Shown here: piece by piece, positions 10,331-19,855 of the stretch
Layout of the letters: each line of letters begins with the position of its first letter
Position numbering within the stretch: position 1 is the first letter of the stretch
Assembly (NCBI RefSeq): GCF_001436295.1
Contig: NZ_AYYY01000063.1
Coordinates: 69,449-133,448, forward strand
Direction of reading: 5' to 3'
Source: Paucilactobacillus vaccinostercus DSM 20634
GTDB lineage: Bacteria > Bacillota > Bacilli > Lactobacillales > Lactobacillaceae
DNA length: 64,000 bases
Notes under the pieces: generated by a model
What the model was told of the DNA's origin: nothing
The model's database searches: none
The model's input: only the letters and a program-made list of their open reading frames with translations
Program-made: the position numbers and the translations under genes

Positions 10331-12169
10331 ATGTGGCGCTATCTGAAACGCTTGCTAATTGGCAAGCCTTTAAAGACGCTTGATGAAGGCGGCCAACATC
10401 TAACTAAATTTAAAGCATTAGCGTTGTTATCATCTGACGCGTTATCATCAGTGGCCTATGGTACTGAACAAATTACGACGGTGTTAGTAACGTTGTCTGC
10501 TGCAGCGCTGTGGTATTCATTGCCAATTGCTGCCGTTGTTTTAATTTTGTTGCTTGCAATTACACTATCTTATCGACAAATTATTCATGCTTACCCAAGT
10601 GGTGGGGGCGCCTACGTGGTTGCCAGTACCAATTGGGGGCGTGATGGTGGACTCGTCGCGGGAGGCTCATTGCTGGTCGATTACATGTTGACCGTTGCCG
10701 TATCGACGACGTCGGCAACTGAAGCGATAGTCTCGGCGGTTCCTGCACTGTACAAGCATTCAGTGATTATCTCGGTGGTCATTGTTTTCTTAATTATGGC
10801 AATGAACCTACGTGGAATGAGTGAAAGTGCTAATTTTTTGACAATTCCAGTCTATTTTTTCGTGATCATGATGATTATTATGATCGTTTGGGGCTTCTTT
10901 AACATTGTTACCGGCCATATCCAGTATCATGCCCCCGCAGCCGTTGGGAGTGCTGTTTCTGGAATGTCCGCGGTACTCTTTATTCGGGCGTTTTCAGCTG
11001 GGTCATCTTCATTGACCGGGGTGGAAGCCATTAGTAACGCGGTACCAAACTTTAATCGACCACGTGCGAAAAATGCGGCTAACACATTGGTTATTATGTG
11101 TTTGATTCTTGCCAGCTTCTTCGCTGGGGTCACCTTCCTGAGTTATTACTTAGGAATTATTCCGAATGGTCACGTCACCGTGCTGTCACAGATTGGCTCA
11201 ACAGTCTTCGGTGGTCATGGCGTTGGCTACTATCTCTTGCAACTATCAACGGCCATGATTTTGGCAGTTGCAGCAAATACAGGTTTCTCGGCGTTCCCAA
11301 TTTTGGCCTTCAACTTGGCCAAGGACAAGTTTATGCCCCATGCCTTTATGGATCGTGGTGATCGACTCGGGTATTCGAACGGGATTATCGTGTTAGCGTT
11401 GGGGGCTGTTGCCCTGATCTTTATTTTCCATGGGAAAACAACGCTGTTAATTCCGCTCTATGCTGTTGGGGTCTTTGTGCCATTCACACTATCACAGTCG
11501 GGAATGATTATTCATTGGTTCCGAACGCGCGATGGTTGGTGGTTTGGTAAGTCGCTGATTAACTTAGTGGGCGCATTAATTTCGTTATCGCTAGTTGTTT
11601 TCTTGTTCTGGCAACATTTAGCCAACGTTTGGCCTTATTTGATTATCATGCCCATCCTGTTGTACATGTTCCACAAGATTCATGAGCACTACGAGAAGGT
11701 GGCCCGTCAATTACGGGTCGCTGGTAAAACACAAGTTCAGATTAAGGACTTTGAGGGTGCTACTGTCATTGTGCTGGTTAGCAACGTGACACGGGTAACG
11801 GCCGGGGCCATCAACTATGCCCGTTCAATTGGGGATTACGTCATCGCCATGCACGTTTCCTTCGATGAAAATCCGGGGAAAGAGCATAAAACGGCGAACG
11901 AATTTAAGGCTGAATTTCCCGATGTTCGGTTTGTTGATATTCATTCATCGTACCGTTCAATTGCGACACCGACGTTACGGTTTGTTGACGTCATCGCTAA
12001 GCGGGCAACGGCCCGTAATTATTCGACGACCGTTTTGGTACCGCAATTCGTGCCACGACGACCATGGCAAATGGCGTTGCATAACCAGACGAGTTTGCGA
12101 CTTCGAACGTTATTGAATTCACGTGAAAATATTATTGTTTCAACCTATAATTACCATCTAAAAGAATAG
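10331..12169 (+). CDS. kimA: KimA-type high-affinity potassium importer (APC superfamily)
   Basis: Predicted K+ uptake protein of the KUP/KimA type. About 12 membrane helices fill residues 30-450, followed by a cytoplasmic domain of about 150 residues. Close similarity to B. subtilis KimA (YdaO) is recognisable from remembered blocks: KRLLIGKPLK, LSSDALSSVAYGTEQI, LSYRQIIHAYPSGGGAYVV, GGSLLVDYMLTVAVS, SSLTGVEAISNAVP, AANTGFSAFPILAFNLAKD and LIPLYAVGVF. The ATG at 10331 has GAGGGG 9 nt upstream; the in-frame ATG at 10292 has none. KimA activity in Bacillus is inhibited by c-di-AMP. I see no c-di-AMP riboswitch in the 120-nt leader. A generic amino-acid permease is the alternative, less likely given the similarity. 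Confidence 0.82.
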   Translation: MWRYLKRLLIGKPLKTLDEGGQHLTKFKALALLSSDALSSVAYGTEQITTVLVTLSAAALWYSLPIAAVVLILLLAITLSYRQIIHAYPSGGGAYVVASTNWGRDGGLVAGGSLLVDYMLTVAVSTTSATEAIVSAVPALYKHSVIISVVIVFLIMAMNLRGMSESANFLTIPVYFFVIMMIIMIVWGFFNIVTGHIQYHAPAAVGSAVSGMSAVLFIRAFSAGSSSLTGVEAISNAVPNFNRPRAKNAANTLVIMCLILASFFAGVTFLSYYLGIIPNGHVTVLSQIGSTVFGGHGVGYYLLQLSTAMILAVAANTGFSAFPILAFNLAKDKFMPHAFMDRGDRLGYSNGIIVLALGAVALIFIFHGKTTLLIPLYAVGVFVPFTLSQSGMIIHWFRTRDGWWFGKSLINLVGALISLSLVVFLFWQHLANVWPYLIIMPILLYMFHKIHEHYEKVARQLRVAGKTQVQIKDFEGATVIVLVSNVTRVTAGAINYARSIGDYVIAMHVSFDENPGKEHKTANEFKAEFPDVRFVDIHSSYRSIATPTLRFVDVIAKRATARNYSTTVLVPQFVPRRPWQMALHNQTSLRLRTLLNSRENIIVSTYNYHLKE

Positions 12170-12170
12170 T

Positions 12171-12220
12171 AAAAAAGTGTTCGCACCCAAGCAGTTTTGC
12201 AAGGGATGCGGACACTTTTT
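12171..12220. terminator. Bidirectional terminator between kimA and the IMPACT gene
   Basis: AAAAAGTGTTCGCA pairs with TGCGGACACTTTTT, with A runs on one side and T runs on the other, between convergent genes. Confidence 0.8.
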
Positions 12221-12863
12221 AATTTTCCGGCTGGTAGGGGACTTCGTTGAATCGGGGATCCCCAATTTGAATGGTGAGTTGATTGTGAAACTGGTTGGTC
12301 AAATTTGAAATGATGACGTCACGTTGATCATGATTGACAAAAATAGTCATCGTTACGTCAACGCCGTACTGCTGATCGTGCACAGCAATTTGATCCTGTG
12401 CTAGTGCATAGACAACTTGATCGTGCAAATGGTATGGCACTTGAATGATGACAGTATCCTGTAAAATTCGCTGAATGAGGCCAACTTCGTGAATTGCCGC
12501 GGCAGCGGTTCCGTTGTAGGCCCGAATTAGGCCACCGGTGCCTAATTTAATCCCGCCAAAATAGCGCGTAACAACGGCAATTGTGTCGTGAACGCCCGTG
12601 TGTTGGAGAGCTTGCAAGATTGGCACACCGGCGGTCCCACTTGGTTCACCGTTATCACTCTCGCGTTGAACTTCATCGTGGTCGCCCAATAGGTATGCAA
12701 AACAGTTATGGTTAGCTTTAACATGTTGGTTAGAAATCGTTGCGAGGAATTGTTTGGCTTCCGCCTCTGATGAAACTCGACCTAGTGAACAAATGAAGCG
12801 GGATTTTTTAATAACTTGTTCAAATGTGTGATTGTCTGCGATGGTTAAGTAAGGCTGATTCAT
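12219..12863 (-). CDS. yvyE: IMPACT/YigZ family protein
   Basis: Member of UPF0029 (YigZ in E. coli, YvyE in B. subtilis), whose molecular role is not settled. The 214 residues carry the IMPACT-domain signature: FICSLGRVSSEAEAKQFL, NHNCFAYLLG, SDNGEPSGTAGVPIL, then TRYFGGIKLGTGGLIRAY (about residues 105-122). A C-terminal DUF1949-type ferredoxin-like half follows. It is divergently arranged next to comFA, a placement I recall from other lactobacilli. AAAGGAG precedes the ATG. Confidence 0.9.
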   Translation of the reverse strand: MNQPYLTIADNHTFEQVIKKSRFICSLGRVSSEAEAKQFLATISNQHVKANHNCFAYLLGDHDEVQRESDNGEPSGTAGVPILQALQHTGVHDTIAVVTRYFGGIKLGTGGLIRAYNGTAAAAIHEVGLIQRILQDTVIIQVPYHLHDQVVYALAQDQIAVHDQQYGVDVTMTIFVNHDQRDVIISNLTNQFHNQLTIQIGDPRFNEVPYQPEN

Positions 12864-12927
12864 AATGACTCCTTTTAAAATGAAATGGGTGTTAATTATC
12901 GTATCTTGTCATTAGAGGTGAACAAGA

Positions 12928-14247
12928 ATGGAAGAATTACTTTATGGTCGTCGACTACTACGACAAGAGTTACCAGCCGAGTTTGTGCCCCCACAGCAAG
13001 TTGAAGAGATGGCAACGATGACAATTCAGGACCACGACGTTCGATGCTTGCGGTGTAACACGGTGACCAACAAAACTGAGGCGCTGTTACCTCGCGGCCA
13101 ATTCTTTTGCCCACAGTGCCTGACACTTGGACGTGTTTCAACCCTGGCCAGTTTTTATCATCTTCCTGAGCCCAACCAGTTTCCGTCAGATCGTCAGCCA
13201 CTCACTTGGGAGGGAACGTTATCTCCGCTCCAAGAAGCGTGTGCTAGGGAAGTTGACCAGTGTTTAGCACACCATCAAGAACACCTACTGTGGGCGGTGA
13301 CGGGAGCCGGTAAAACAGAAATGCTGTTTCGTGCGCTTGCAGCGGCTATTCGGCGCGGTGAGCGACTTGCCTTAGCTTCACCACGAGTGGACGTGTGCTT
13401 AGAATTGTATCCACGATTGCAACGTGCGTTTGGTCACCAACAAATTTGCTTACTACACGGCCGACAAACCGAACCCTACACCTATCGGCAATTAACGATT
13501 TGTACGACACACCAACTACTAAGATTTTACCACGCTTTTGACAATTTGATTGTTGATGAAGTTGATGCGTTTCCATATGCGAGTAATCCACAGTTATATT
13601 TTGCCACACAACAGGCGATTAAACCGGACGGTGGTTGCCTATACTTAACAGCTACGCCAGGAAAAGCTTTGCTACAACGGGTGCGGCGGAAACAACTCAC
13701 GATTAGTTATTTGCCACTTCGTTATCACGGCCATTTGTTGCCCGAAATCAAAGTTCGCCTAGTGCCCAAATGGCGTACTAAATTAGGTCGGCAACGATTG
13801 CCGCAGTCGCTGATTGGAGCCATGAAGAAACGACTTAATTCACATCAGCGCTTTTTGTTATTTGTGCCACACGTTGCAGACTTAGCGCCGATTCAAACCG
13901 TTTTAGAACGGCAACTGGGAATCCCAGTGACGACGGTGCATGCCGCGGATGATCATCGTCTGGCTAAGGTCCAAGCGATGCGAGACGAGCAAATTAACTT
14001 TTTAGTAACGACTTCTATTTTAGAGCGGGGGGTTACTTTTCCAGAGATTGATGTGCTTGTTCTTGGGGCGGACGATGCCGTTTTTTCGACCGCGGCGCTG
14101 GTTCAAATTGCGGGCCGCGCGGGGCGCTCGGTATCTCGCCCGACCGGAGATGTCTTATTTTGGGTGGGCAGTGCTGCCCAAAACGTAACTGGGGCACAGC
14201 AACAGATTAAATTTGTTAATCGAAAGGGGCGAAGACTACAACGATGA
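12928..14247 (+). CDS. comFA: Competence DNA helicase ComFA
   Basis: DEAD-type ATP-dependent translocase that helps drive single-stranded DNA through the ComEC channel. The N-terminal zinc site is C40-x2-C43 ... C61-x2-C64. Then follow Walker A VTGAGKTEM (GAGKT at 126-130), DEVD (210-213), TATPG, and a helicase C domain with TTSILERGVTFPEIDV and QIAGRAGRS. The 439 residues are complete. AGAGGTG sits before the ATG. It overlaps comFC by 4 nt. Presence of an intact comFA-comFC pair says DNA-uptake genes are retained, not that the strain is competent. Confidence 0.94.
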   Translation: MEELLYGRRLLRQELPAEFVPPQQVEEMATMTIQDHDVRCLRCNTVTNKTEALLPRGQFFCPQCLTLGRVSTLASFYHLPEPNQFPSDRQPLTWEGTLSPLQEACAREVDQCLAHHQEHLLWAVTGAGKTEMLFRALAAAIRRGERLALASPRVDVCLELYPRLQRAFGHQQICLLHGRQTEPYTYRQLTICTTHQLLRFYHAFDNLIVDEVDAFPYASNPQLYFATQQAIKPDGGCLYLTATPGKALLQRVRRKQLTISYLPLRYHGHLLPEIKVRLVPKWRTKLGRQRLPQSLIGAMKKRLNSHQRFLLFVPHVADLAPIQTVLERQLGIPVTTVHAADDHRLAKVQAMRDEQINFLVTTSILERGVTFPEIDVLVLGADDAVFSTAALVQIAGRAGRSVSRPTGDVLFWVGSAAQNVTGAQQQIKFVNRKGRRLQR

Positions 14248-14933
14248 AGTGCTTACTATGTGGTAGTGGCATCAAAAATGAGTTGACATTGAAACAGTTA
14301 TTAGCTTGGCAGCCAGTTCAAGATCATCAGGTCTGTCAAGTATGCTGGGGACGATTTGAATGGATTACAGGCGCAGCATGTCGCGGCTGTGGGCATCCAC
14401 AAACGACCACTGAACTATGTGGGCAGTGTCAAGAATGGCAGCAACAAACGGGGTTCTTACTCGTTAACCGGAGTTTACTGCATTACAATGAAGCACTTCA
14501 TGATTTTATGCAGCAGTACAAGTTTGTGGGAGACTACCGGTTACGCCAAGTATTTGCCGCGCCACTCCAGGCGATGATTGCCACTGTTAGTGCCGATGTT
14601 ATCGTGCCAATTCCGGTCACCCCGGCCACTTGGAAAGAACGGGGCTTCAATCAAGTAACGGGGATGTTGTCTCATTGTGACTGGAAACCACTAATTGAAA
14701 CGCGCGCCCATCATAAACAAGAACGACAGTCACATAAAAATCGGCAGGAGCGATTGGCTACCAAGCAACCATTTGAAATGGTGGGGGCGGCATTGGCACA
14801 GACACCCATTAATGGGAAAAGGGTGTTATTAGTTGATGACGTGTACACAACCGGACGAACGTTGTATCACGCGGCAGCACTATGTCGGTCGTATCACCCT
14901 AGTCAAATTGAAAGTATAACGTTGGCACGCTAA
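14244..14933 (+). CDS. comFC: ComF family protein ComFC
   Basis: Late competence protein with a phosphoribosyltransferase-like fold, needed for transformation in B. subtilis and others. An N-terminal zinc-binding set of cysteines is visible: CLLC at 3-6, CQVC, CRGC, then CGQC. The C-terminal half has IVPIPVTPATWKERGFNQV and the PRPP-loop VLLVDDVYTTGRT. The 229 residues are full length. The ATGA overlap with comFA indicates translational coupling. Confidence 0.93.
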   Translation: MKCLLCGSGIKNELTLKQLLAWQPVQDHQVCQVCWGRFEWITGAACRGCGHPQTTTELCGQCQEWQQQTGFLLVNRSLLHYNEALHDFMQQYKFVGDYRLRQVFAAPLQAMIATVSADVIVPIPVTPATWKERGFNQVTGMLSHCDWKPLIETRAHHKQERQSHKNRQERLATKQPFEMVGAALAQTPINGKRVLLVDDVYTTGRTLYHAAALCRSYHPSQIESITLAR

Positions 14934-14940
14934 ATAATTT

Positions 14941-14955
14941 GTGAAATCGTTTGCT
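14941..14955 (+). promoter_or_regulatory. Candidate cre (CcpA) site upstream of hpf
   Basis: GTGAAATCGTTTGCT fits WTGNAANCGNWNNCW at 14 of 15 positions (only the first base is off). It lies 7 bp upstream of the hpf -35. CcpA bound here could repress or activate hpf according to carbon supply. Inference from consensus alone. Confidence 0.5.
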
Positions 14956-14961
14956 TTTTCA

Positions 14962-14990
14962 TTGTTTATAAATGCAAACTAATCTATAAT
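14962..14990 (+). promoter_or_regulatory. hpf promoter
   Basis: TTGTTT-17-TATAAT, with a perfect -10, lies 77 nt before hpf. Confidence 0.75.
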
Positions 14991-15067
14991 AAATGTAAGG
15001 ATAAATGCAATAGCGATCCTTAGTTTATCAGACAAGTGGATACTTGTACTGAAGGGAGAGATGTTCT

Positions 15068-15622
15068 ATGCTTAAGTTCAACATTCGTGGTGAAAACATC
15101 GAGGTTACAGATTCAATTCGCGATTATGTAACTAAGAGGATTAGCAAACTGGAAAAATACTTTGAAAATAGTGTCGAAGCAACGGCACATATTAATTTAA
15201 AGGTTTACTCCAATAAGAACGCCAAGGTCGAAGTTACGATTCCATTACCATATCTGACTTTGCGGGCCGAAGAAACTTCACCTGATATGTACAGTAGTGC
15301 TGATCTGGTTACGGATAAGCTGGAACGCCAGATTCGGAAATATAAAACAAAGATTAACCGTAAATCCCGTGAAAAGGGATATAAAAATCTTGAGTTTACG
15401 CCTAACGAGCAAACCGAAGAACACGGTAATGACGAAGAACTGAAGATCGTTAGGACGAAACAGGTATCTTTGAAGCCAATGGATAATGAAGAAGCTATTT
15501 TACAGATGGATATGTTAGGCCATGACTTCTTCGTATTCGAAGATGCAGAAACCAACGGTACCAGCATTGTGTACCGGCGCAACGACGGCCGTTATGGTCT
15601 GATCGAAGCAAGCGAAAACTAA
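15068..15622 (+). CDS. hpf: Long-form ribosome hibernation promoting factor
   Basis: Binds the 30S decoding channel and pairs 70S ribosomes into inactive 100S dimers. The N-terminal S30AE domain (about residues 1-100) opens with LKFNIRGENIEVTDSIRDYV and continues with KLEKYF. A variable acidic linker comes next. The C-terminal dimerisation domain has VSLKPMDNEEAILQMDMLGHDFFVF and VYRRNDGRYGLIE. At 184 residues it is the long form typical of Firmicutes. AAGGGAGAG precedes the ATG. It is monocistronic between comFC and secA, with a candidate cre site and a strong promoter. Confidence 0.97.
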   Translation: MLKFNIRGENIEVTDSIRDYVTKRISKLEKYFENSVEATAHINLKVYSNKNAKVEVTIPLPYLTLRAEETSPDMYSSADLVTDKLERQIRKYKTKINRKSREKGYKNLEFTPNEQTEEHGNDEELKIVRTKQVSLKPMDNEEAILQMDMLGHDFFVFEDAETNGTSIVYRRNDGRYGLIEASEN

Positions 15623-15639
15623 GTTAATCATGTAATAGG

Positions 15640-15671
15640 GCTCGGGGCGATTGATCGCTTCGAGCTTTTTT
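15640..15671 (+). terminator. Terminator after hpf
   Basis: GCTCGGGGCGAT pairs with ATCGCTTCGAGC around a 2-nt TG loop, then six T. Confidence 0.85.
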
Positions 15672-15713
15672 AGGGCCCGCTTACATTGATTTTTATGGAC
15701 TTGTTTGTTTTCA

Positions 15714-15741
15714 TTGATCACAAATAATGATAGAATACAAT
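15714..15741 (+). promoter_or_regulatory. secA promoter
   Basis: TTGATC-16-TACAAT lies about 80 nt before the secA ATG. Confidence 0.55.
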
Positions 15742-15821
15742 TTGATACTGTAAAATAAATTAAAATCAAGCGTCATATGAGCTATTTTAAGAGATACGAA
15801 CTGTGTAGAAGGGATTAATAG

Positions 15822-18185
15822 ATGGCAAACATACTTAAAAAATGGATCGAAAGCGATCGCCATGAATTACGCCGCATCAATAAAATTGCCAACAAGGTTG
15901 AAGCATTTGCTGACCAGATGGCAAAATTGAGCGATGAACAGTTACAAGCAAAAACAGATGAATTTCGTCAACGTTACCAGCAAGGAGAAACGTTAGATGA
16001 CCTCTTACCAGAAGCATTTGCAGCTAGTCGGGAAGGTGCTAAGCGTGTCTTAGGCTTGTATCCCTTCCATGTGCAGATCATGGGGGGCATTGTGCTACAT
16101 GAAGGTAACATTGCTGAAATGAAAACCGGTGAAGGGAAAACCCTGACGGCGACGATGCCGATCTATTTGAACGCAATTAGTGGCAAAGGCGCCCACGTCA
16201 TTACCGTGAATGAATACTTATCACAACGGGATGCAACCGAAATGGGGGAACTATACAATTGGTTGGGCTGTAGTGTCGGCGTTAACCTTGCCGAAAGTAC
16301 ACCAGATGAAAAACGTGCGGCGTATGCCTGTGATATTACGTATTCCACCAATAGTGAAATCGGGTTCGACTACCTTCGTGATAATATGGCTGTTTATAAA
16401 GAAGATCAGGTACAACGGGATCTTAACTTTGCGATCATCGATGAAGTGGACTCCATTTTGATTGATGAAGCCCGGACACCACTGATCATTTCCGGTCCCG
16501 GAACGGGAACGTCACAGTTGTACCAACGAACTGATCGGTTTGTTAAAACATTAAAAGAAGAAGACGACTATAAGATTGATTGGGAGTCAAAGACGGTTTC
16601 ATTAACCGATAAGGGGATTGAAAAGGGCGAAAAGTATTTCAATCTGCAAAACCTATACGATACTGATAATACGGCTTTAACCCACCATTTAGATCAAGCC
16701 CTCCGCGCTAATTACATCATGCTTGCTGACAAGGATTATGTGGTTTCAAATGGGGAAGTTTTGATTGTGGATTCGTTTACCGGACGGATCATGGAAGGCC
16801 GTCGTTTCTCCGATGGATTACATCAGGCGATTGAAGCCAAGGAACACGTTGAAATTCAAGAAGAAAACAAAACGATGGCGAACATTACCTATCAAAACTT
16901 ATTCCGGATGTATAAGAAGCTGGCCGGGATGACGGGGACCGCGAAAACGGAACAAGAAGAATTTCGTGAAATTTACAACATGGAAACGATTGCTATTCCG
17001 ACTAACAAGCCGGTTGCGCGGGTGGATGAACCGGATCTGCTTTATCCAACCTTAAAGAGTAAGTTCGCGGCTGTTACGAAGCGGATTAAAGATCTTCATG
17101 AAAAGGGACAACCGATTTTAGTGGGGACCGTAGCCGTGGAAACGTCAGAATATTTGGCCAACTTGTTGGACGAAGAAAATATTCCTCACGTTGTTTTGAA
17201 TGCCAAGAACCATGCTCGAGAAGCCGAAATTGTTAAAAATGCCGGTCAAAAGGGTGCCGTTACAATTGCCACCAACATGGCTGGTCGGGGAACTGATATT
17301 AAATTAGGCCCTGGCGTGGTTGAAGCCGGCGGATTAGCCGTGATTGGGACTGAACGTCATGAATCACGACGAATTGATAACCAACTGCGTGGCCGTTCTG
17401 GCCGTCAAGGGGATCCGGGAATTTCACAATTCTACCTGTCTTTAGAGGATGATTTGATGCGTCGCTTTGGTGGCGATCGGATTAAAGCCTTCTTGGAACG
17501 CATGAACGTTGACGATGAGGATGCGGTCATTAAGAGTCGCCTTCTTTCCCGGCAAGTGGAATCAGCTCAAAAACGGGTTGAAGGAAATAACTATGATTCT
17601 CGGAAGAATGTTTTACAATATGATGATGTTATGCGTGAGCAGCGTGAAATTATTTACAAGGAACGGCAACAGGTAATTACTGAAAAGCAATCCTTGAAAG
17701 ACGTTCTGATGCCGATGGTGAAGCGGACAATCAAGCGGACGATTGACATGCATACGCTGGGGAGCCAAGCAGAATGGAACTTGGTTGATATTATTGCGTT
17801 TGCAGAAGCGGTATTAACCAAACCCGGTGAGTTGACCGAAAATGATTTGAAGGGTCTTTCTCGTGATGAAATGCTTGATAAGATGATGGGCTTTGCGGAG
17901 AAGATCTATGCCGAGAAGCAAAAACAGCTTTATGATCCGGCCCAAATGCTGGAGTTTGAAAAAGTAGTTGTTTTGCGGGTGGTTGATTCACATTGGACCG
18001 ATCACATCGACGCAATGGATCAATTCCGGCAGTCGGTTGGACTACGTGGATATGGCCAACTAAATCCGCTAGTTGAATATCAAACTGCTGGATTCCACAT
18101 GTTTGAAGAAATGATTGCAGATATTGAGTACGAAGCTACCCGCCTGTTTATGAAGTCGGAAATTCGACAAAATGTTGCACGGTAG
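15822..18185 (+). CDS. secA: Preprotein translocase ATPase SecA
   Basis: Motor that pushes preproteins through SecYEG. The 787 residues show [16 protein letters not shown] (Walker A), [47 protein letters not shown], and [15 protein letters not shown] near the C-terminus. It ends at EIRQNVAR and lacks the C-terminal zinc-binding tail (CxCx8CH/C) that many SecA proteins use to bind SecB. That is common in lactobacilli, which have no SecB. prfB follows 67 nt later with a weak hairpin between. Confidence 0.98.
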   Translation: MANILKKWIESDRHELRRINKIANKVEAFADQMAKLSDEQLQAKTDEFRQRYQQGETLDDLLPEAFAASREGAKRVLGLYPFHVQIMGGIVLHEGNIAEMKTGEGKTLTATMPIYLNAISGKGAHVITVNEYLSQRDATEMGELYNWLGCSVGVNLAESTPDEKRAAYACDITYSTNSEIGFDYLRDNMAVYKEDQVQRDLNFAIIDEVDSILIDEARTPLIISGPGTGTSQLYQRTDRFVKTLKEEDDYKIDWESKTVSLTDKGIEKGEKYFNLQNLYDTDNTALTHHLDQALRANYIMLADKDYVVSNGEVLIVDSFTGRIMEGRRFSDGLHQAIEAKEHVEIQEENKTMANITYQNLFRMYKKLAGMTGTAKTEQEEFREIYNMETIAIPTNKPVARVDEPDLLYPTLKSKFAAVTKRIKDLHEKGQPILVGTVAVETSEYLANLLDEENIPHVVLNAKNHAREAEIVKNAGQKGAVTIATNMAGRGTDIKLGPGVVEAGGLAVIGTERHESRRIDNQLRGRSGRQGDPGISQFYLSLEDDLMRRFGGDRIKAFLERMNVDDEDAVIKSRLLSRQVESAQKRVEGNNYDSRKNVLQYDDVMREQREIIYKERQQVITEKQSLKDVLMPMVKRTIKRTIDMHTLGSQAEWNLVDIIAFAEAVLTKPGELTENDLKGLSRDEMLDKMMGFAEKIYAEKQKQLYDPAQMLEFEKVVVLRVVDSHWTDHIDAMDQFRQSVGLRGYGQLNPLVEYQTAGFHMFEEMIADIEYEATRLFMKSEIRQNVAR

Positions 18186-18196
18186 TTTGAATAAAG

Positions 18197-18230
18197 AGGC
18201 ATAGGGGGAGGAATCTTTCTACGCCTTTTT
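18197..18230 (+). terminator. Weak terminator between secA and prfB
   Basis: AGGCATAG can pair with CTACGCCT (one mismatch), followed by five T. The prfB start is only 23 nt downstream, so partial read-through into prfB is likely. Confidence 0.45.
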
Positions 18231-18252
18231 GTTGCTTTAAATGGAGGAAATT

Positions 18253-19369
18253 ATGGAACTGAGTGAAGTCAAAAAAACAATAGAAGACATGCAACAAGAA
18301 GTTGCTAACTTCGGGAGGTCGCTTTGACCTCGATGCGTTAGATGAACGAATTGCCGAAAGCGAAGCACAAATGGCTGAGCCTGGGTTTTGGGATAATGGT
18401 GAAAAAGCACAACAACTGATCGAAACGACGAATCAATTAAAGGCTAAGCGGGATAATTTTGTTCACCTTAGTGATGGCGTTGAAGATCTAGAAGTGACAT
18501 TAAGCCTACTCCAAGAGGAACCCGATGAAGACATGCAACGACAGTTTGACCATGATCTTGAACGGGTGGGTGAGCAGTTGGAGCAGTACCGACTGGAACA
18601 GCTGCTGGACGAACCCTATGATGCCAACAATGCGATTTTAGAAATTCACCCCGGTGCTGGTGGAACCGAATCGCAGGACTGGGGTGAAATGTTGCTGCGG
18701 ATGTATACACGTTGGGCTGGACAACACCAATTTCAAGTTGAAGTCGCTGATTATGAGGCTGGTGATGAAGCCGGAATTAAAAGTGTAACGGTCCTTGTCA
18801 ATGGGCACAATGCGTACGGATACTTGCGCTCGGAGAAGGGGGTTCATCGGCTAGTTCGAATTTCACCATTTGATGCGGCCGGTCGACGCCATACCTCGTT
18901 TGCTTCTGTGGATGTGATGCCAGAATTGGATAACACGACGGAGATTGAAGTCAACAGTGACGATTTGCGGGTAGATGTTTTTCGTTCCAGTGGGGCGGGT
19001 GGTCAACACATAAACAAGACGTCGTCAGCTGTCCGGATCACTCATTTACCAACGGGAATTGTGGTTTCGTCACAGGCTCAACGGTCACAGTTGCAAAACC
19101 GGGAGACCGCAATGAACATGTTGAAATCTAAGTTGTACCAGTTAGAGGAAGAAAAGAAAGCTAAACAGCGGGCGGCAATTCAAGGAGAACAGATGGATAT
19201 TGGGTGGGGATCACAGATTCGGTCATACGTCTTTCATCCTTACACGATGGTTAAGGATCACCGAACGAATTACGAGACCCATGATGGAAATGCCGTAATG
19301 GATGGTAATTTAGATCCGTTCATTGATGCTTACCTTCAATGGCGGTTGAGTCAAAAAAATCCAGAATAA
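18253..19369 (+). CDS. prfB: Peptide chain release factor 2 (programmed +1 frameshift)
   Basis: Terminates translation at UGA and UAA. The gene starts at ATG 18253, behind GGAGG at 18243-18247. The zero frame reads 24 codons to CTT TGA (18322-18327). Shifting +1 at CTT and dropping T18325 continues as GAC CTC in the second frame to 19369, giving 371 residues. The SD-like GGGAGG at 18313-18318 just upstream of the shift site is the standard stimulator. The second frame contains the anticodon-like SPF (in [19 protein letters not shown]) and the catalytic GGQ ([16 protein letters not shown]). Synthesis is therefore autoregulated by RF2 level. secA-prfB is the usual order. Confidence 0.97.
18313..18328 (+). 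promoter_or_regulatory. prfB frameshift site
   Basis: GGGAGG, a 3-nt gap, then CTT-TGA-C: internal Shine-Dalgarno element plus slippery CUU followed by an in-frame UGA. It joins the 24-codon leader to the main RF2 frame. Confidence 0.95.
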
Positions 19370-19377
19370 TTAATTTA

Positions 19378-19415
19378 AAGGTCGCCTATTTTGAAAAAAA
19401 TAACGATCTTTTTGT
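19378..19415 (+). terminator. Possible terminator after prfB
   Basis: AAGGTCG and CGATCTT (one G-U pair) enclose an A-rich loop, followed by T4G. Weak. Confidence 0.45.
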
Positions 19416-19467
19416 TTTCAAGACCAGTTACAAATAGTTGAGATCAATTTAAAAATATCGCTTTCGG

Positions 19468-19496
19468 TTGCCTTTGTGACGGTAAAACAGTAAGAT
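19468..19496 (+). promoter_or_regulatory. Promoter of the pspC-yvlD-hprK operon
   Basis: TTGCCT-17-TAAGAT lies 29 nt before the pspC ATG. Confidence 0.6.
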
Positions 19497-19525
19497 AAAC
19501 CTAGTAAATTAAAGGTGGAATAAGT

Positions 19526-19852
19526 ATGGGATCAAGACAAAAAAAGCGGTTAACCCGCTCAGCAAGTAATCGAATGATTGCGGGCGTCATGGGTGGCCTA
19601 GGTGACTATTTTGGAATCAATGCAAACTACCTGCGGGTCGCTTTTGTGATATTAGCCGTACTACTACGTGGATTTCCAGGGATTTTAGTGTATCTTCTAC
19701 TGGCCATTTTAATGCCTGCGGATCCCAATAAAACAAGTTGGACAAGCTTCTTTTCAAATTTTGGTAATCATCAATCGACGCCCGATAAGGGGCAGTCGGG
19801 ACGGAAAGTTCTGCACGATGTAGATGAAAACGACGATAAGGAGGATAAGTAA
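19526..19852 (+). CDS. PspC domain protein
   Basis: Small membrane protein of 108 residues with a single PspC domain (residues 8-66): RSASNRMIAGVMGGLGDYFGI, then a hydrophobic stretch ending LLLAILMPAD. The C-terminal 40 residues are polar and charged. PspC proteins take part in envelope-stress sensing; this one corresponds in position to B. subtilis yvlC. It has AAAGGTGG before the ATG and is followed 3 nt later by the YvlD homologue. Confidence 0.85.
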   Translation: MGSRQKKRLTRSASNRMIAGVMGGLGDYFGINANYLRVAFVILAVLLRGFPGILVYLLLAILMPADPNKTSWTSFFSNFGNHQSTPDKGQSGRKVLHDVDENDDKEDK

Positions 19853-19855
19853 TTA

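Noticed and set aside
18302-19369. RF2 as a stand-alone gene starting at TTG 18302
   Set aside because: The 24-codon leader with SD, internal SD and CTT TGA C is the classic programmed frameshift, so the true start is 18253.
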